The translations under genes and the position numbers were made by a program. DNA of 52,142 bases from Planctomycetota bacterium. GTDB lineage: Bacteria; Planctomycetota; SZUA-567; JAKLDR01. The stretch covers positions 1 through 52,142 of the forward strand of contig JAKLDR010000020.1 of the NCBI GenBank assembly GCA_022703445.1, given 5' to 3'. The notes under the pieces are model-generated. The model had not been told where the DNA came from. It saw only the letters and a program-made list of their open reading frames with translations, and made no database searches. Below, one piece after another: positions 17,273-25,800 of the stretch. Position 1 is the first letter of the stretch, and every line of letters begins with the position of its first letter.

Positions 17273-18444
17273 GCTTCTGGGAGACCGACCGCAACCTGGT
17301 CCTGGGCGCCGGAGTCGCCCTGCTCGTCTGCCTGGCGGTCCACTTCCTGGTGGCCGGGCCCAGCCGGAGTGAGGCTGCCAAGAAGGAGGCCAATGCCGCG
17401 TGGCAATATGTTCAGGTCGTTGCCCATGAGCCAACCGCATTCCTCACGTTTGCCCAAGCCAGGAAGGCTTCGGCCGCAGAAGGCATCTTCCCGACAAAGT
17501 CCGCGCCGAAACCATCGGCGGACTTCGGGCAATGGGTACGCGACACGCTCGTCGCCTTTATCGAGCACGATCTGCCTTCGGCCAATGACGTCACCAGAGG
17601 CTACATTACTGAGGCTGAGAAGACGGCTGTTGCCAAATCAGTCGAGGACATAACCGTTCTCGCCGCCACGTACATGATAAACGAACAACTGCCCATGAGC
17701 GCTCCCGAAGTGCTCAAGGCGATCAAAGCGGAACACTCGGAACTCGAGAAAGTCCTGGGCACCGAGAAGGTCGCCGGGCGGGTCAGCGGCCTGCTCCTGG
17801 TGTGCCCGGTGGTCACCAAGAACGCCGACAACCCCCGGTTCAACCTCTTCGAGCGCCGGCTGGCCGGCAGCCGCGACAAGTGCAACGCCAGCGGCATCTT
17901 CCCGCGCTACGACCAGTCCAGGCCGGAGAGCTGCCCCCTGGGCTTCACCCCGGAGGTCCAGAAGGACGAGGCCCAGCTGCTCACCCAGGCCCTGGTCAGC
18001 GAGAAGGAGAAGGAGGAGGTCCGGGTGCAGCAGCTCCTCGACCGCCTGAGCGCCGCCAACCGGCTGACCGACGCGGTGATCGAGGCCTCCGGCCGGGGAG
18101 TCCTGCGGGTCCGCTCCTGCATCCAGCGGCCGGTGCGCATGCTGGCCTCGCCCCAGGTCTCCCGCATGCACCTGCGGGTGGTGCCCATGGCCGTGCGCAT
18201 GACCGCCGACGAGAAGGGCCTGGTGGCCTTCGTCGAGCGGATCAGCCGCGCGGGCAGCTTCCTGGCCATAGAGAATCTGTCCGTGGAGGTAACCGACCCC
18301 AAGGCCAAGACGTTCAATCTCAGCGCCCAGGTCCTGGCCCTGGTGCCGAAGGAGGGACCGGGGCCGGCCAGGCCGGGCGACCGCTCCGGACCGGGGCGGC
18401 CGGGCCAGATCGGAAACCCGGTCGCGCCAATCGGCCGGTACTGA
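17269..18444 (+). CDS. PilO-like inner-membrane protein
   Basis: A 391-residue protein with one N-terminal membrane segment (LVLGAGVALLVCLAVHFLVAG, 10-30), a helical middle and a C-terminal alpha/beta domain with LRVVPMAVRMTADEKGLVAFVERISRAGSFLAIENLSVEV. That last part matches the PilO ferredoxin-like fold, which pairs with PilN. Its ATG overlaps the PilM-PilN stop (ATGA). Base composition is uneven: codons from about 17390 to 17760 (residues about 41-165) are clearly less GC-rich than those before and after. The tail is Gly/Pro/Arg-rich. Confidence 0.7.
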   Translation: MSFWETDRNLVLGAGVALLVCLAVHFLVAGPSRSEAAKKEANAAWQYVQVVAHEPTAFLTFAQARKASAAEGIFPTKSAPKPSADFGQWVRDTLVAFIEHDLPSANDVTRGYITEAEKTAVAKSVEDITVLAATYMINEQLPMSAPEVLKAIKAEHSELEKVLGTEKVAGRVSGLLLVCPVVTKNADNPRFNLFERRLAGSRDKCNASGIFPRYDQSRPESCPLGFTPEVQKDEAQLLTQALVSEKEKEEVRVQQLLDRLSAANRLTDAVIEASGRGVLRVRSCIQRPVRMLASPQVSRMHLRVVPMAVRMTADEKGLVAFVERISRAGSFLAIENLSVEVTDPKAKTFNLSAQVLALVPKEGPGPARPGDRSGPGRPGQIGNPVAPIGRY

Positions 18445-18457
18445 GGGACAGCGCACC

Positions 18458-18925
18458 ATGGCCAGCACATCGAAAAACATTTCCGGGCTCAAGGAGAAGC
18501 TGCTCTTCGCCGCCGCCTGCGCGGCCCTGGCGCTGACCGCCTGGGTGGTGCTGGGCTGGGAGCCGCCCGCCGTGGAGCTGCCCGCCGAACCGCGCCTGAC
18601 GCCGCCCAAGCCGGCCGGGGCGGTCATGGGCGCCGACCAGCTCTATTCCACCGGCCGGTTCGAGGACGCCTGGAACGACAGCGCCCGCTGCATATTCGTG
18701 CAGCCGGCGCCCACCAGGGTCTTCACCCCGGTCTCCCTGGACGTGCCCAACATCGCCCCGCCCCGCCCTCCCACGCCGCTGCCGGACCCGGGGCCGTTCC
18801 TCCAGAACACCGGCGGCCTGCCGCGCCTGGGCGACTCGGCGGCGCTGACCGCCCCGCCCCCGCCGCCGACTCCCGCGCCGGCGCCGGGCCCGGCGCCCAA
18901 GCCCCCGGCCGGAGGTGTCAAGTGA
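18458..18925 (+). CDS. Small membrane-anchored Pro-rich protein of the pilus operon
   Basis: 155 residues: a cytoplasmic N-terminus, one membrane helix (LLFAAACAALALTAWVVLG, about 15-33), then an extracytoplasmic region ending in a long Pro/Ala run. By position (after PilO, before a TPR protein) it could play the PilP/GspC role, but no PilP domain can be recognised. GAGGG precedes the ATG. The last codons overlap the GTG of the TPR gene (GTGA). Confidence 0.65.
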   Translation: MASTSKNISGLKEKLLFAAACAALALTAWVVLGWEPPAVELPAEPRLTPPKPAGAVMGADQLYSTGRFEDAWNDSARCIFVQPAPTRVFTPVSLDVPNIAPPRPPTPLPDPGPFLQNTGGLPRLGDSAALTAPPPPPTPAPAPGPAPKPPAGGVK

Positions 18926-21129
18926 ACCGCATGCCCAGACTGCTGCTGGCCTCGGCCCTGGCCCTGGCCCTGGCGACCGCGCTGGCCGCGGGCGCGTCCG
19001 GAGCCGAGCCCGGCATCGAGATCCGCGTGGACGACACCGTGGTGCTCAAGAGCGGCGACCGCCTGATCGGCGAAATCACCGCCCAGAACGATCGCGAGCT
19101 GAGCATCAAGCTGAAGGAGTTCAAGGGCGCCGTGCGCTCCGTGCCCATGGCCGACGTCGAGCGCATCCTGCGCCGCCAGAACATCAAGCAGGCCTTCGAG
19201 GCCCGGCTCAAGGAGTGCACCGCCGCCAAGGACTCCGGCGCCCTCCACGGGCTGGCGGTCGAGGTGCTCAAGCTCAACCCCGGGATGGTCGACGAGGCGG
19301 CCAGCGCCCTGACCGCGGCCACCGGCATCCGTCCGGACTACGGCCAGGCCCACCTGCTCCTGGGCCAGCTCTACCTCCGCAAGGGCTTCGTCCGCAAGGC
19401 CGCCGAGGAGGGCCAGGCCGCGGTCAAGGCCCTGCCCAAGGAGGCCGCCGCCCACGTGCTCCTGGCCACGGCCCTGGTCCGGGGAGGCGAACCCCGCAAG
19501 GCGGTGGCCGCCATAGACGCCGCCCTGGAACTGGCCCCCACGCCGGACGACCAGGTCGCCGCGGCCGCGACCCTGGCCGAGGCCGGCGAGATCCAGCGCG
19601 CCCAGGACCTGCTCAAGGCCCTGACCGAGTCCAACCCCGCGGCCCAGCTGGCCTCGGGCGTGGCCTCGCTCCGCGCCGCCGATCTGACCGCCGCGACGGC
19701 CATGCTCGACAAGGCCGCCCGGGCCCTCCGCGGGCAGGGCGAACCCCACTTGGCCCTCGCCGCGGCCCTGTTCCTGCAGGGAGAGCTCGACCGGGCCACG
19801 GCCGAGCTGCGCGAGCTTCCCTCCTACGGCGACGCCCGCGACGCCGCCCCGCTGGCGCTGCGCGGCCTGATCGCCCTGCGCCGCGGCGAGCTGGACAACG
19901 CCGACGGGCTGCTCAAGCGGGCCATGGTCGCCGACCCCGGACGCAGCCGCGTGGCCGCCGCCCGGGCCTCGCTGGAGCTGGCCCGCGGCAACCTGCCGGA
20001 GGCCGCGACTGCGCTGGAGACGCCGGCCGCCGACCCGGCCTGCGTCGACGCCTACGTCCACTACCTCCTGGGCTACGTCAGCCACCTGCGCAAGGACTAC
20101 CCCAAGGCCCAGACCGCCTACGCCCGGGCGGCGGAACTCGCCCCGGGCTGGCCGGACGCCCTGCTGGGCGCCGGCTCGGCGGCGCTGGCCGGGCGCAGCT
20201 TCCAGGCGGCCGAGCGCCACTTCGCCGCCGCGGCCAAGGCCGCGCCCGAACTGGCCGCCGCCCACGCCGGGCTGGGCCTGGCCTGCCTGGGCCTGGCCGG
20301 GCGCATGGACGAGGCCGACAAGGAGCTCCGCCGGGCGCTGGTCCTGGACCCCAGGAACATCAGCGCCCACCTCGGCCTGGGCTACCTGGCCAACCGCCGC
20401 GGGCGCGAGGCCGAGGCCCTGGCCAGCTTCGAGCGGGCCATCGGCCTGGACGGGGCCAACGCCTTCGCCGCCGACGCGCTCAACAAGCTCCGCTCCGGCC
20501 GCGGCGAAGAGGTCCAGTACTTCGGCTTCGATGGCCCGGGCCTGCCGGCCGGCTGGGCCGCGCCCGACCAGCGCGCCGGGGTCACCGTGACGGTGGCCGA
20601 CGGCCGGCTGCTCTTCTCCGGCAAGCAGCGCATCGCCGGCGGACAGGGCTACGAAACCCGCTTCTTCATGCGCCTCGATTCGGCCAAGTTCGCCCGCATG
20701 GAGATCGACGTGGAGGCCTCCCCCACCGGCGGCATCGAGGCCGGGATCTTCGTGGGCGGCGGCGGCGGCATGGGCGGGACCGGCGGGGACCTCGAGCTGA
20801 GCATGACCCAGAACGGCCGGCTGGGCTGGCGCAAGCGCGACCGCAGCGGCTGGACCACGGTCGAGGAGGCCGGCGACTGGCCCAAGGCCGAGGGCGGCGC
20901 GCCCGCCAAGCTGCGCCTGGCCGTCGAGATGCTCGACCGCGGCACGTTCCGGCTCTTCGCCGGCGGGCGGCCGGTCTCCGACAAGGAGATAGTGGTCGAC
21001 ACCATGGCCGCCGCCTCCGGCCTGTCGGTGGGGACCTTCTGCCGGGCTCAGATGGGCGACGACGTCAAGGTCGGCTTCGACAACGCCTGCCTGGTGACCA
21101 GAAAGCCGAAGGCCGCAGATGACAAGTGA
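18922..21129 (+). CDS. Secreted TPR-repeat protein
   Basis: 735 residues with a signal peptide (about 1-28, LLLASALALALATALAAGASGAE). An SH3-like stretch follows (VVLKSGDRLIGEITAQNDRELSIKL, split here by position 40-65), then about 12 TPR-type helical repeats at 110-530, for example ELAAAHAGLGLACLGLAG. The C-terminal domain (about 535-735) is beta-rich and resembles a ConA/LamG-like sandwich (YETRFFMRLDSAKFARMEID). It lies within the pilus-like operon, with its start overlapping the upstream stop and its stop overlapping the first pseudopilin. TPR proteins such as PilF/Tgl help secretin assembly, but this one is much larger. Confidence 0.75.
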   Translation: MNRMPRLLLASALALALATALAAGASGAEPGIEIRVDDTVVLKSGDRLIGEITAQNDRELSIKLKEFKGAVRSVPMADVERILRRQNIKQAFEARLKECTAAKDSGALHGLAVEVLKLNPGMVDEAASALTAATGIRPDYGQAHLLLGQLYLRKGFVRKAAEEGQAAVKALPKEAAAHVLLATALVRGGEPRKAVAAIDAALELAPTPDDQVAAAATLAEAGEIQRAQDLLKALTESNPAAQLASGVASLRAADLTAATAMLDKAARALRGQGEPHLALAAALFLQGELDRATAELRELPSYGDARDAAPLALRGLIALRRGELDNADGLLKRAMVADPGRSRVAAARASLELARGNLPEAATALETPAADPACVDAYVHYLLGYVSHLRKDYPKAQTAYARAAELAPGWPDALLGAGSAALAGRSFQAAERHFAAAAKAAPELAAAHAGLGLACLGLAGRMDEADKELRRALVLDPRNISAHLGLGYLANRRGREAEALASFERAIGLDGANAFAADALNKLRSGRGEEVQYFGFDGPGLPAGWAAPDQRAGVTVTVADGRLLFSGKQRIAGGQGYETRFFMRLDSAKFARMEIDVEASPTGGIEAGIFVGGGGGMGGTGGDLELSMTQNGRLGWRKRDRSGWTTVEEAGDWPKAEGGAPAKLRLAVEMLDRGTFRLFAGGRPVSDKEIVVDTMAAASGLSVGTFCRAQMGDDVKVGFDNACLVTRKPKAADDK

Positions 21130-21697
21130 ACGGCAGTTCTCAGATCGAAGTTCACAGTTTCCAGCGGGGACGGACCAGGGAACTGTGGTGGCTTCCGGCC
21201 GTCCCACTGGGGACTGGGAACGGGGAACCGCCAACCGCCGCCCGGGCTTCACCCTCGTCGAGATGCTGGTGGTCATCGGGGTCATCGCCATCCTCAGCGG
21301 CCTGGTCCTGGGCGGAGTCATGGCCGCCAAGCGCCAGGCCAACAAGAAGCACACCCAGATGATCCTCCAGCTCCTCGGCGCGGCCATCGCCCAGTACGAA
21401 CAGGACTGGGGCGACTACCCCCCCGGCAACGGCGAGGTCGCCGGCGCCGAGGACCTCTACGCCGCGATGACCTCTCCCGGCAGCCCCCGGGCCTACGTGA
21501 CCGGCGGCAACCCGCCGGCCGGGCTCCAGGAGGGCGCCAAGTACAAGACCTTCGTGGACCACTGGCGCAACCCCATCCGCTACACCCACCACCGGCACTA
21601 CTCCGGGGACCCGCGGGCCGACGACTACCGCCTGCAGTCGCCCGGCCCGGACGGCGTCTTCGGCAACGACGACGACCTCACCAACTGGAAGAAGTAA
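21119..21697 (+). CDS. GspG-like major pseudopilin with repeat-derived leader
   Basis: 192 residues. The prepilin peptidase site is at G43/F44 (RRPG-FTLVEMLVVIGVIAIL), with the invariant Glu at mature position 5. The mature part has the GspG layout: a long N-terminal helix, then YEQDWGDYPPGNGEVAGAEDLY, HWRNPIRY and the Asp-rich end DGVFGNDDDLTNW, matching the Ca-binding loop of major pseudopilins. The leader of 43 residues is unusually long and encoded by a heptad-repeat element (21134-21236). The ATG overlaps the TPR gene by 11 nt. No start codon lies between the element and the cleavage site in this frame. Confidence 0.83.
   Translation: MTSERQFSDRSSQFPAGTDQGTVVASGRPTGDWERGTANRRPGFTLVEMLVVIGVIAILSGLVLGGVMAAKRQANKKHTQMILQLLGAAIAQYEQDWGDYPPGNGEVAGAEDLYAAMTSPGSPRAYVTGGNPPAGLQEGAKYKTFVDHWRNPIRYTHHRHYSGDPRADDYRLQSPGPDGVFGNDDDLTNWKK
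21134..21236. repeat. Heptad inverted-arm element 1 (GspG leader)
   Basis: Left arm 21134-21164: CAGTTCT, CAGATCG, AAGTTCA, CAGTTTC, CAG. Right arm 21206-21236: ACTGGGG, ACTGGGA, ACGGGGA, ACCGCCA, ACC, which is the same 7-bp period in reverse orientation. It is the most degenerate of the four copies. It lies entirely between the start codon and the prepilin cleavage codon. Confidence 0.75.
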
Positions 21698-21698
21698 C

Positions 21699-22811
21699 GT
21701 GCCGGTTGCCAGTTGCCAGTTGCCGGTTGCTGGAAACCAGTTGGCGGCGGAGGGGCCGCGTCGGGCCCGTCCCCGTAATGGCAACTGCCGCTCAGGAATC
21801 ACCCTGATCGAACTGGTGGTGGTCATCGCCCTGATGTCCCTGATGCTGGCCGTGGGCGTGGGCGTCTGGATCCGCTTCCGCCAGAACTCCACCGGCCAGG
21901 AGGCCCACGCCCGGCTGGCGGCCATGGCCCGCCGCGCGCGGGTCTTCGCGCTGGAGGAGTCCGCCGAGTCGCGGATGATCCTGGACGTCAAGAACCGCTC
22001 CTTCCGCGCCGAGGGGCTGCGCCTGCTGGGCATGTGGCAGATGGAGGGCGCGTCCGACCAGCGCAACAAGCCCGGCCTGGAGGTGGGCTTCGCCGGCCGG
22101 GAGCTGTCCGCCGTCGGCGCCATCTACCGCACGGCGGCCGGCCGCCCGGTGGATGGCTACCGCGGCGGCGGCGTCTTCCTGACCGAGGCCTCTTCGCTGT
22201 TCATGACCGATCCGGCGTTCGTCTTCCCGGCGGGCGGCGAGCTCAGCTGCTACCTGCGCCCGGAGCGGGACTCCAAGGTCTCCGGGCGGCGGCAGAGCAT
22301 CTTCACCCGCGGCAAGGAACTGCAGTTCTTCATCAACATCCAGGGGGAGCTGGAGGCCCGCTCGGGCAGCGCCACGTTCTCGACCGGCCACCGCCTGGCC
22401 GTGGGGCGCTGGAGCCACGTGAAGTTCTCCTTCGGCCCGGCCGAACTCTCCGTGGCCGTCGACGGCGTGGTCCGCGGGCGGCTCAGCCCCGGCGACCTGC
22501 CCTCCCGCAAGGAGGACGGTCTGCCCATCGTGCTGGGCGGCGACGGCGAAGGGCAATTCCCCTTTGTCGGCACGGTCGACGAGCCGGCCATCCGCCGGAT
22601 GGTCCGCGAGGAGCCCTACACCCTGCCCGGGCACATCGAACTGGTCGCGCCGACTCCCGAGGTGCGCTTCGCCCCGGACGGCATGCTCGACCGCCGCTAC
22701 CACGCCGGGCCGGTGCGCATGGGCGTCCGCCTGCCAGACGAGTCCGCCCCCGGCGGGGCCGTGACCCGCTGGGTGACCGTGACGATGAACGGGGAAGTCC
22801 GTGAGCAGTAG
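21699..22811 (+). CDS. GspH-like pseudopilin with a LamG-like domain
   Basis: 370 residues. The cleavage site is G33/I34 (RSG-ITLIELVVVIALMSLMLAVG), with Glu at +5. A GspH-like stretch follows (ARLAAMARRARVFALEESAESRMILD). Unlike a normal GspH (about 170 aa), it carries a ConA/LamG-like domain at about 150-280 (SCYLRPERDSK, IFTRGKELQFFINIQG, GRWSHVKFSFGPAELSVAVDG). LamG domains usually bind glycans or proteins. The start is GTG, 1 nt after the GspG stop, at the beginning of a heptad element. The end overlaps the GspK-type gene by 11 nt. Confidence 0.8.
   Translation: MPVASCQLPVAGNQLAAEGPRRARPRNGNCRSGITLIELVVVIALMSLMLAVGVGVWIRFRQNSTGQEAHARLAAMARRARVFALEESAESRMILDVKNRSFRAEGLRLLGMWQMEGASDQRNKPGLEVGFAGRELSAVGAIYRTAAGRPVDGYRGGGVFLTEASSLFMTDPAFVFPAGGELSCYLRPERDSKVSGRRQSIFTRGKELQFFINIQGELEARSGSATFSTGHRLAVGRWSHVKFSFGPAELSVAVDGVVRGRLSPGDLPSRKEDGLPIVLGGDGEGQFPFVGTVDEPAIRRMVREEPYTLPGHIELVAPTPEVRFAPDGMLDRRYHAGPVRMGVRLPDESAPGGAVTRWVTVTMNGEVREQ
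21703..21796. repeat. Heptad inverted-arm element 2 (GspH leader)
   Basis: Left arm 21703-21744: CGGTTGC, CAGTTGC, CAGTTGC, CGGTTGC, TGGAAAC, CAGTTGG. Right arm 21773-21796: CCGTAAT, GGCAACT, GCCGCTC, AGG. The arms are inverted and heptad-periodic. The left arm is translated as PVASCQLPVAGNQL in the leader peptide. Confidence 0.85.
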
Positions 22812-25800
22812 GAGCCGCCGGGGCGCAGCGCCCCGCTCCGCCGCCGGCGTGGCCCTCATCGCCGCCATCATGCTCCTGGCCGGCCTGGTGGCCATCGCCG
22901 GGCCGTTCCTGCTGTCCACCGCCCTCGAGGAGCGCGAGAGCCGGCTCTTCGCGGCGCGCTCCCGCGCGCGCATCGCCGCCGAGGGCGCCCGCTCCCGCGC
23001 GCTCTGGTGCCTGAGCCGCACCTCCGACCGCGCCGAGCGCGTCGGGCTGTACGGCTTCCCGTTCGACACCCCGGACTACGACACCCTCGAGGAGCTGGAG
23101 GTCAGCTTCACCTTCCGCGAGCCGCCGGTGCCGCGCGGCCAGAAGCCGGGCCGGCTCCCGCCGTCCCTGGCCCCCCCGCCGGGCGGCGGCTCCCCGCCAG
23201 GCTTCCTGAACCCGCGCGGCGAGATCTGGAAGGCCGAGATCGAGGACGAGCAGGGCAAGATCAACGTCAACTCGGCCACCCCGGCGCTGCTCGGCAACCT
23301 GCTGGGCTCGGCCATCCTGCAGCTGCCGCTGGGCCCGGGGGCCGGCGAGCCGTCCATGACCGTCTCCTCGACGCAGGGCTTCGCGGCCGACGGCGACGAC
23401 CGCACCGTCGACGGCTTCGTCCGGGTCGGCCGGGAGATCATCGCCTACCGCTCCAAGAATCCCACCACCCTCGACGGCCTGGTCCGCGGCTGTTTCAACA
23501 CCGAGATCGAGGCCCACCCCCCCGGCACGCTGGTCTTCGACGCGCGCGCCTGGGCCGTGGCGGCCTTCAAGCTGATCGGCGCGGCCGGCGGCCGGCCGCT
23601 GGCCCGCTTCCAGAGCGTGCCGGCCATCGGCCGGATCTCGGAGCTCGGCCCCGACGCGCAGACCCGCAAGCCCCTGGCCTTCGAGCCGGAGAAGTTCGAG
23701 TCCGTGGAGCGCTGCCTGACCGCCGGCTCGTACCGCCCCAAGGCCGACGGCTGGGTGCGCCGCGAGGCGATCATGGGCGGGGCCTTCGACGGCGACCGGC
23801 GGGACTTCATCCTGCGCGACAACTCCAACTTCGGACCGGGCACCGTGGTGCGCTTCGTCAGCGCCTCCGGGCAACTGCGCGGCTACGGCCGGGTGTTCTC
23901 CGCCCAGTACCGCGCCCAGGTCAGCCCGGCCGGCGCCAGCGTGCGGCTGGAGTACGGCTGCGGCTTCAGCCACGACGGCAACTCCGAGATGTTCATGGAG
24001 GCCGAACTGCCGCACGCCATCAACGTCAACACCGCCCCGCTGCCGGTGCTGGCCGCCTGCATGACCGGGTTGGCCCTCCAGGGTGGCGGCTCCGGCGTCA
24101 GCCCGGAGTCGGCCGCGCTGGTGGCCAACCGCATCGCCAACTGGGTGGTGCGCGACGAGCGCGGCCGGGACGTGCCGGCCATCCGCAACCGCGAGGACCT
24201 CGACGCCGTGCTCACCGCGGCCTGCTCTGCCAGAGATATCACCGACCCCGACCGCCAGGCGATACTGGAGAACGCCACCGTGCCCGGCTCGACCCGCCTG
24301 CGGGTCACGACCGCGCCCTTCTGCTTCCGGGCCTACAACCTCTTCACCGTGGAGGCCAGCGCCGCGGTGAACAGTTCGACCTCCGGGCGCCCCCTGGCCA
24401 CCCACACCATCCGTGAACTGGTGCAGATGCCCAGCGACCCGCGCGGGGTCTTCGAGGTGCGCAGCCAGAAGGAGTTCGAGGAGCAGATCAAGTTCGGCGT
24501 CGGCCGCAAGGTCAACACCTGGCCGAACTGGCTGGGCTTCGCCCCCAACAACAACGTGCCGGACGAGAACGTCGCCCCCTCCATCGGCGACGTGCGCCTG
24601 GCCACCGGCCGGTCCGGCCGGACGCTCCCCGGCACGGTCTTCGTCGAGCACTTCGACGCCAACCGCCCCGGGCGGGTGCTCACCCCCGACGGCCTGACGC
24701 TGCAGGGCCAGGGGCTGGCCTTCCCCGGCGGCTTCGCCACGGGGGCCAACGGCACCATGCCGGGCTCGGCCGAGGCCTGGTTCGCCTCGCCGGACTGGGC
24801 CGGCAGCCTCTTCCGCGCCGAGGGCCCCGGCGGGGACCTGCTCAACGTGTTCTACGAGCGCGGCCAGCAGCACGAGCTGGTCATGGAGCTGAGCGACGGG
24901 ACCATGAACGCCGGGGACTTCCCGACGCGCACCGTCCAGTACCGGCAGCCGTTCTTCCTGGGCGGCAACACCTGGTACCACATCCGCGCGGCCTACAAGT
25001 CCTCGCGGCTGGGCGGCCAGGCCTTCCAGGTGGACGGCGGCATGGTCTCCCCCTCCGGGCCGGCGCGCTACAGCCCGATGGCCACCCTGACCGCCGACCT
25101 GGACGACTGGTCGACCAAGAAGCTCACCGATCCGGTCAACGTCATGGTGGACGACACCGGCCTCTTCCCGGCCTACGGGGCCTTCATCATCGACGGCGAG
25201 ATCTTCGAGTACGCCTCCAAGGACGGCAAGACCTTCCTGAACGCCCGCCGCGGCCGGCGCTACACCCAGCCGATGGCCCACCGCTCGGGGGCGGCGGTGC
25301 AGATCTACGGGTACTCGGTGGGCGTCTCGACCGTCCCGCTGGTCTCGGGGCTTCTGGCCGAGCCCGTCGGCGCCAACCCCAGCACCCGGATCAACAAGCC
25401 GGGCAGCGCCGGGCCGCCGCCGGTGGCCGCCGGGATCGACGACACGGTCACGACCATCCCGGTGCTCTCCACCGCCGGGTTCCAGAGCTCCGGCTACCTG
25501 TGGTGCGACCAGGAGTGCATCTATTACGGCCGGATCTCCGCGACCGAGTTCCTGGACTGCGTGCGCGGCCAGCTGGCCGGGCCGGCGGCGGCCCACGCCC
25601 ACAACGCCGGCATCGCCCAGATCTCGCTCAAGGTCACCAACTACGACAACTACCCGGACCAGGGCACGGTGCAGATCGACGAGGTCAACTCGGCCAACAA
25701 CGTCGAGTGGATCGACTACTACCAGAAGCGCCGCGACCCGGCCGGCAACCTCTACCTGATGGCCTCGTTCTACCAGAACCCCACCACCCACGTCTGGTAC

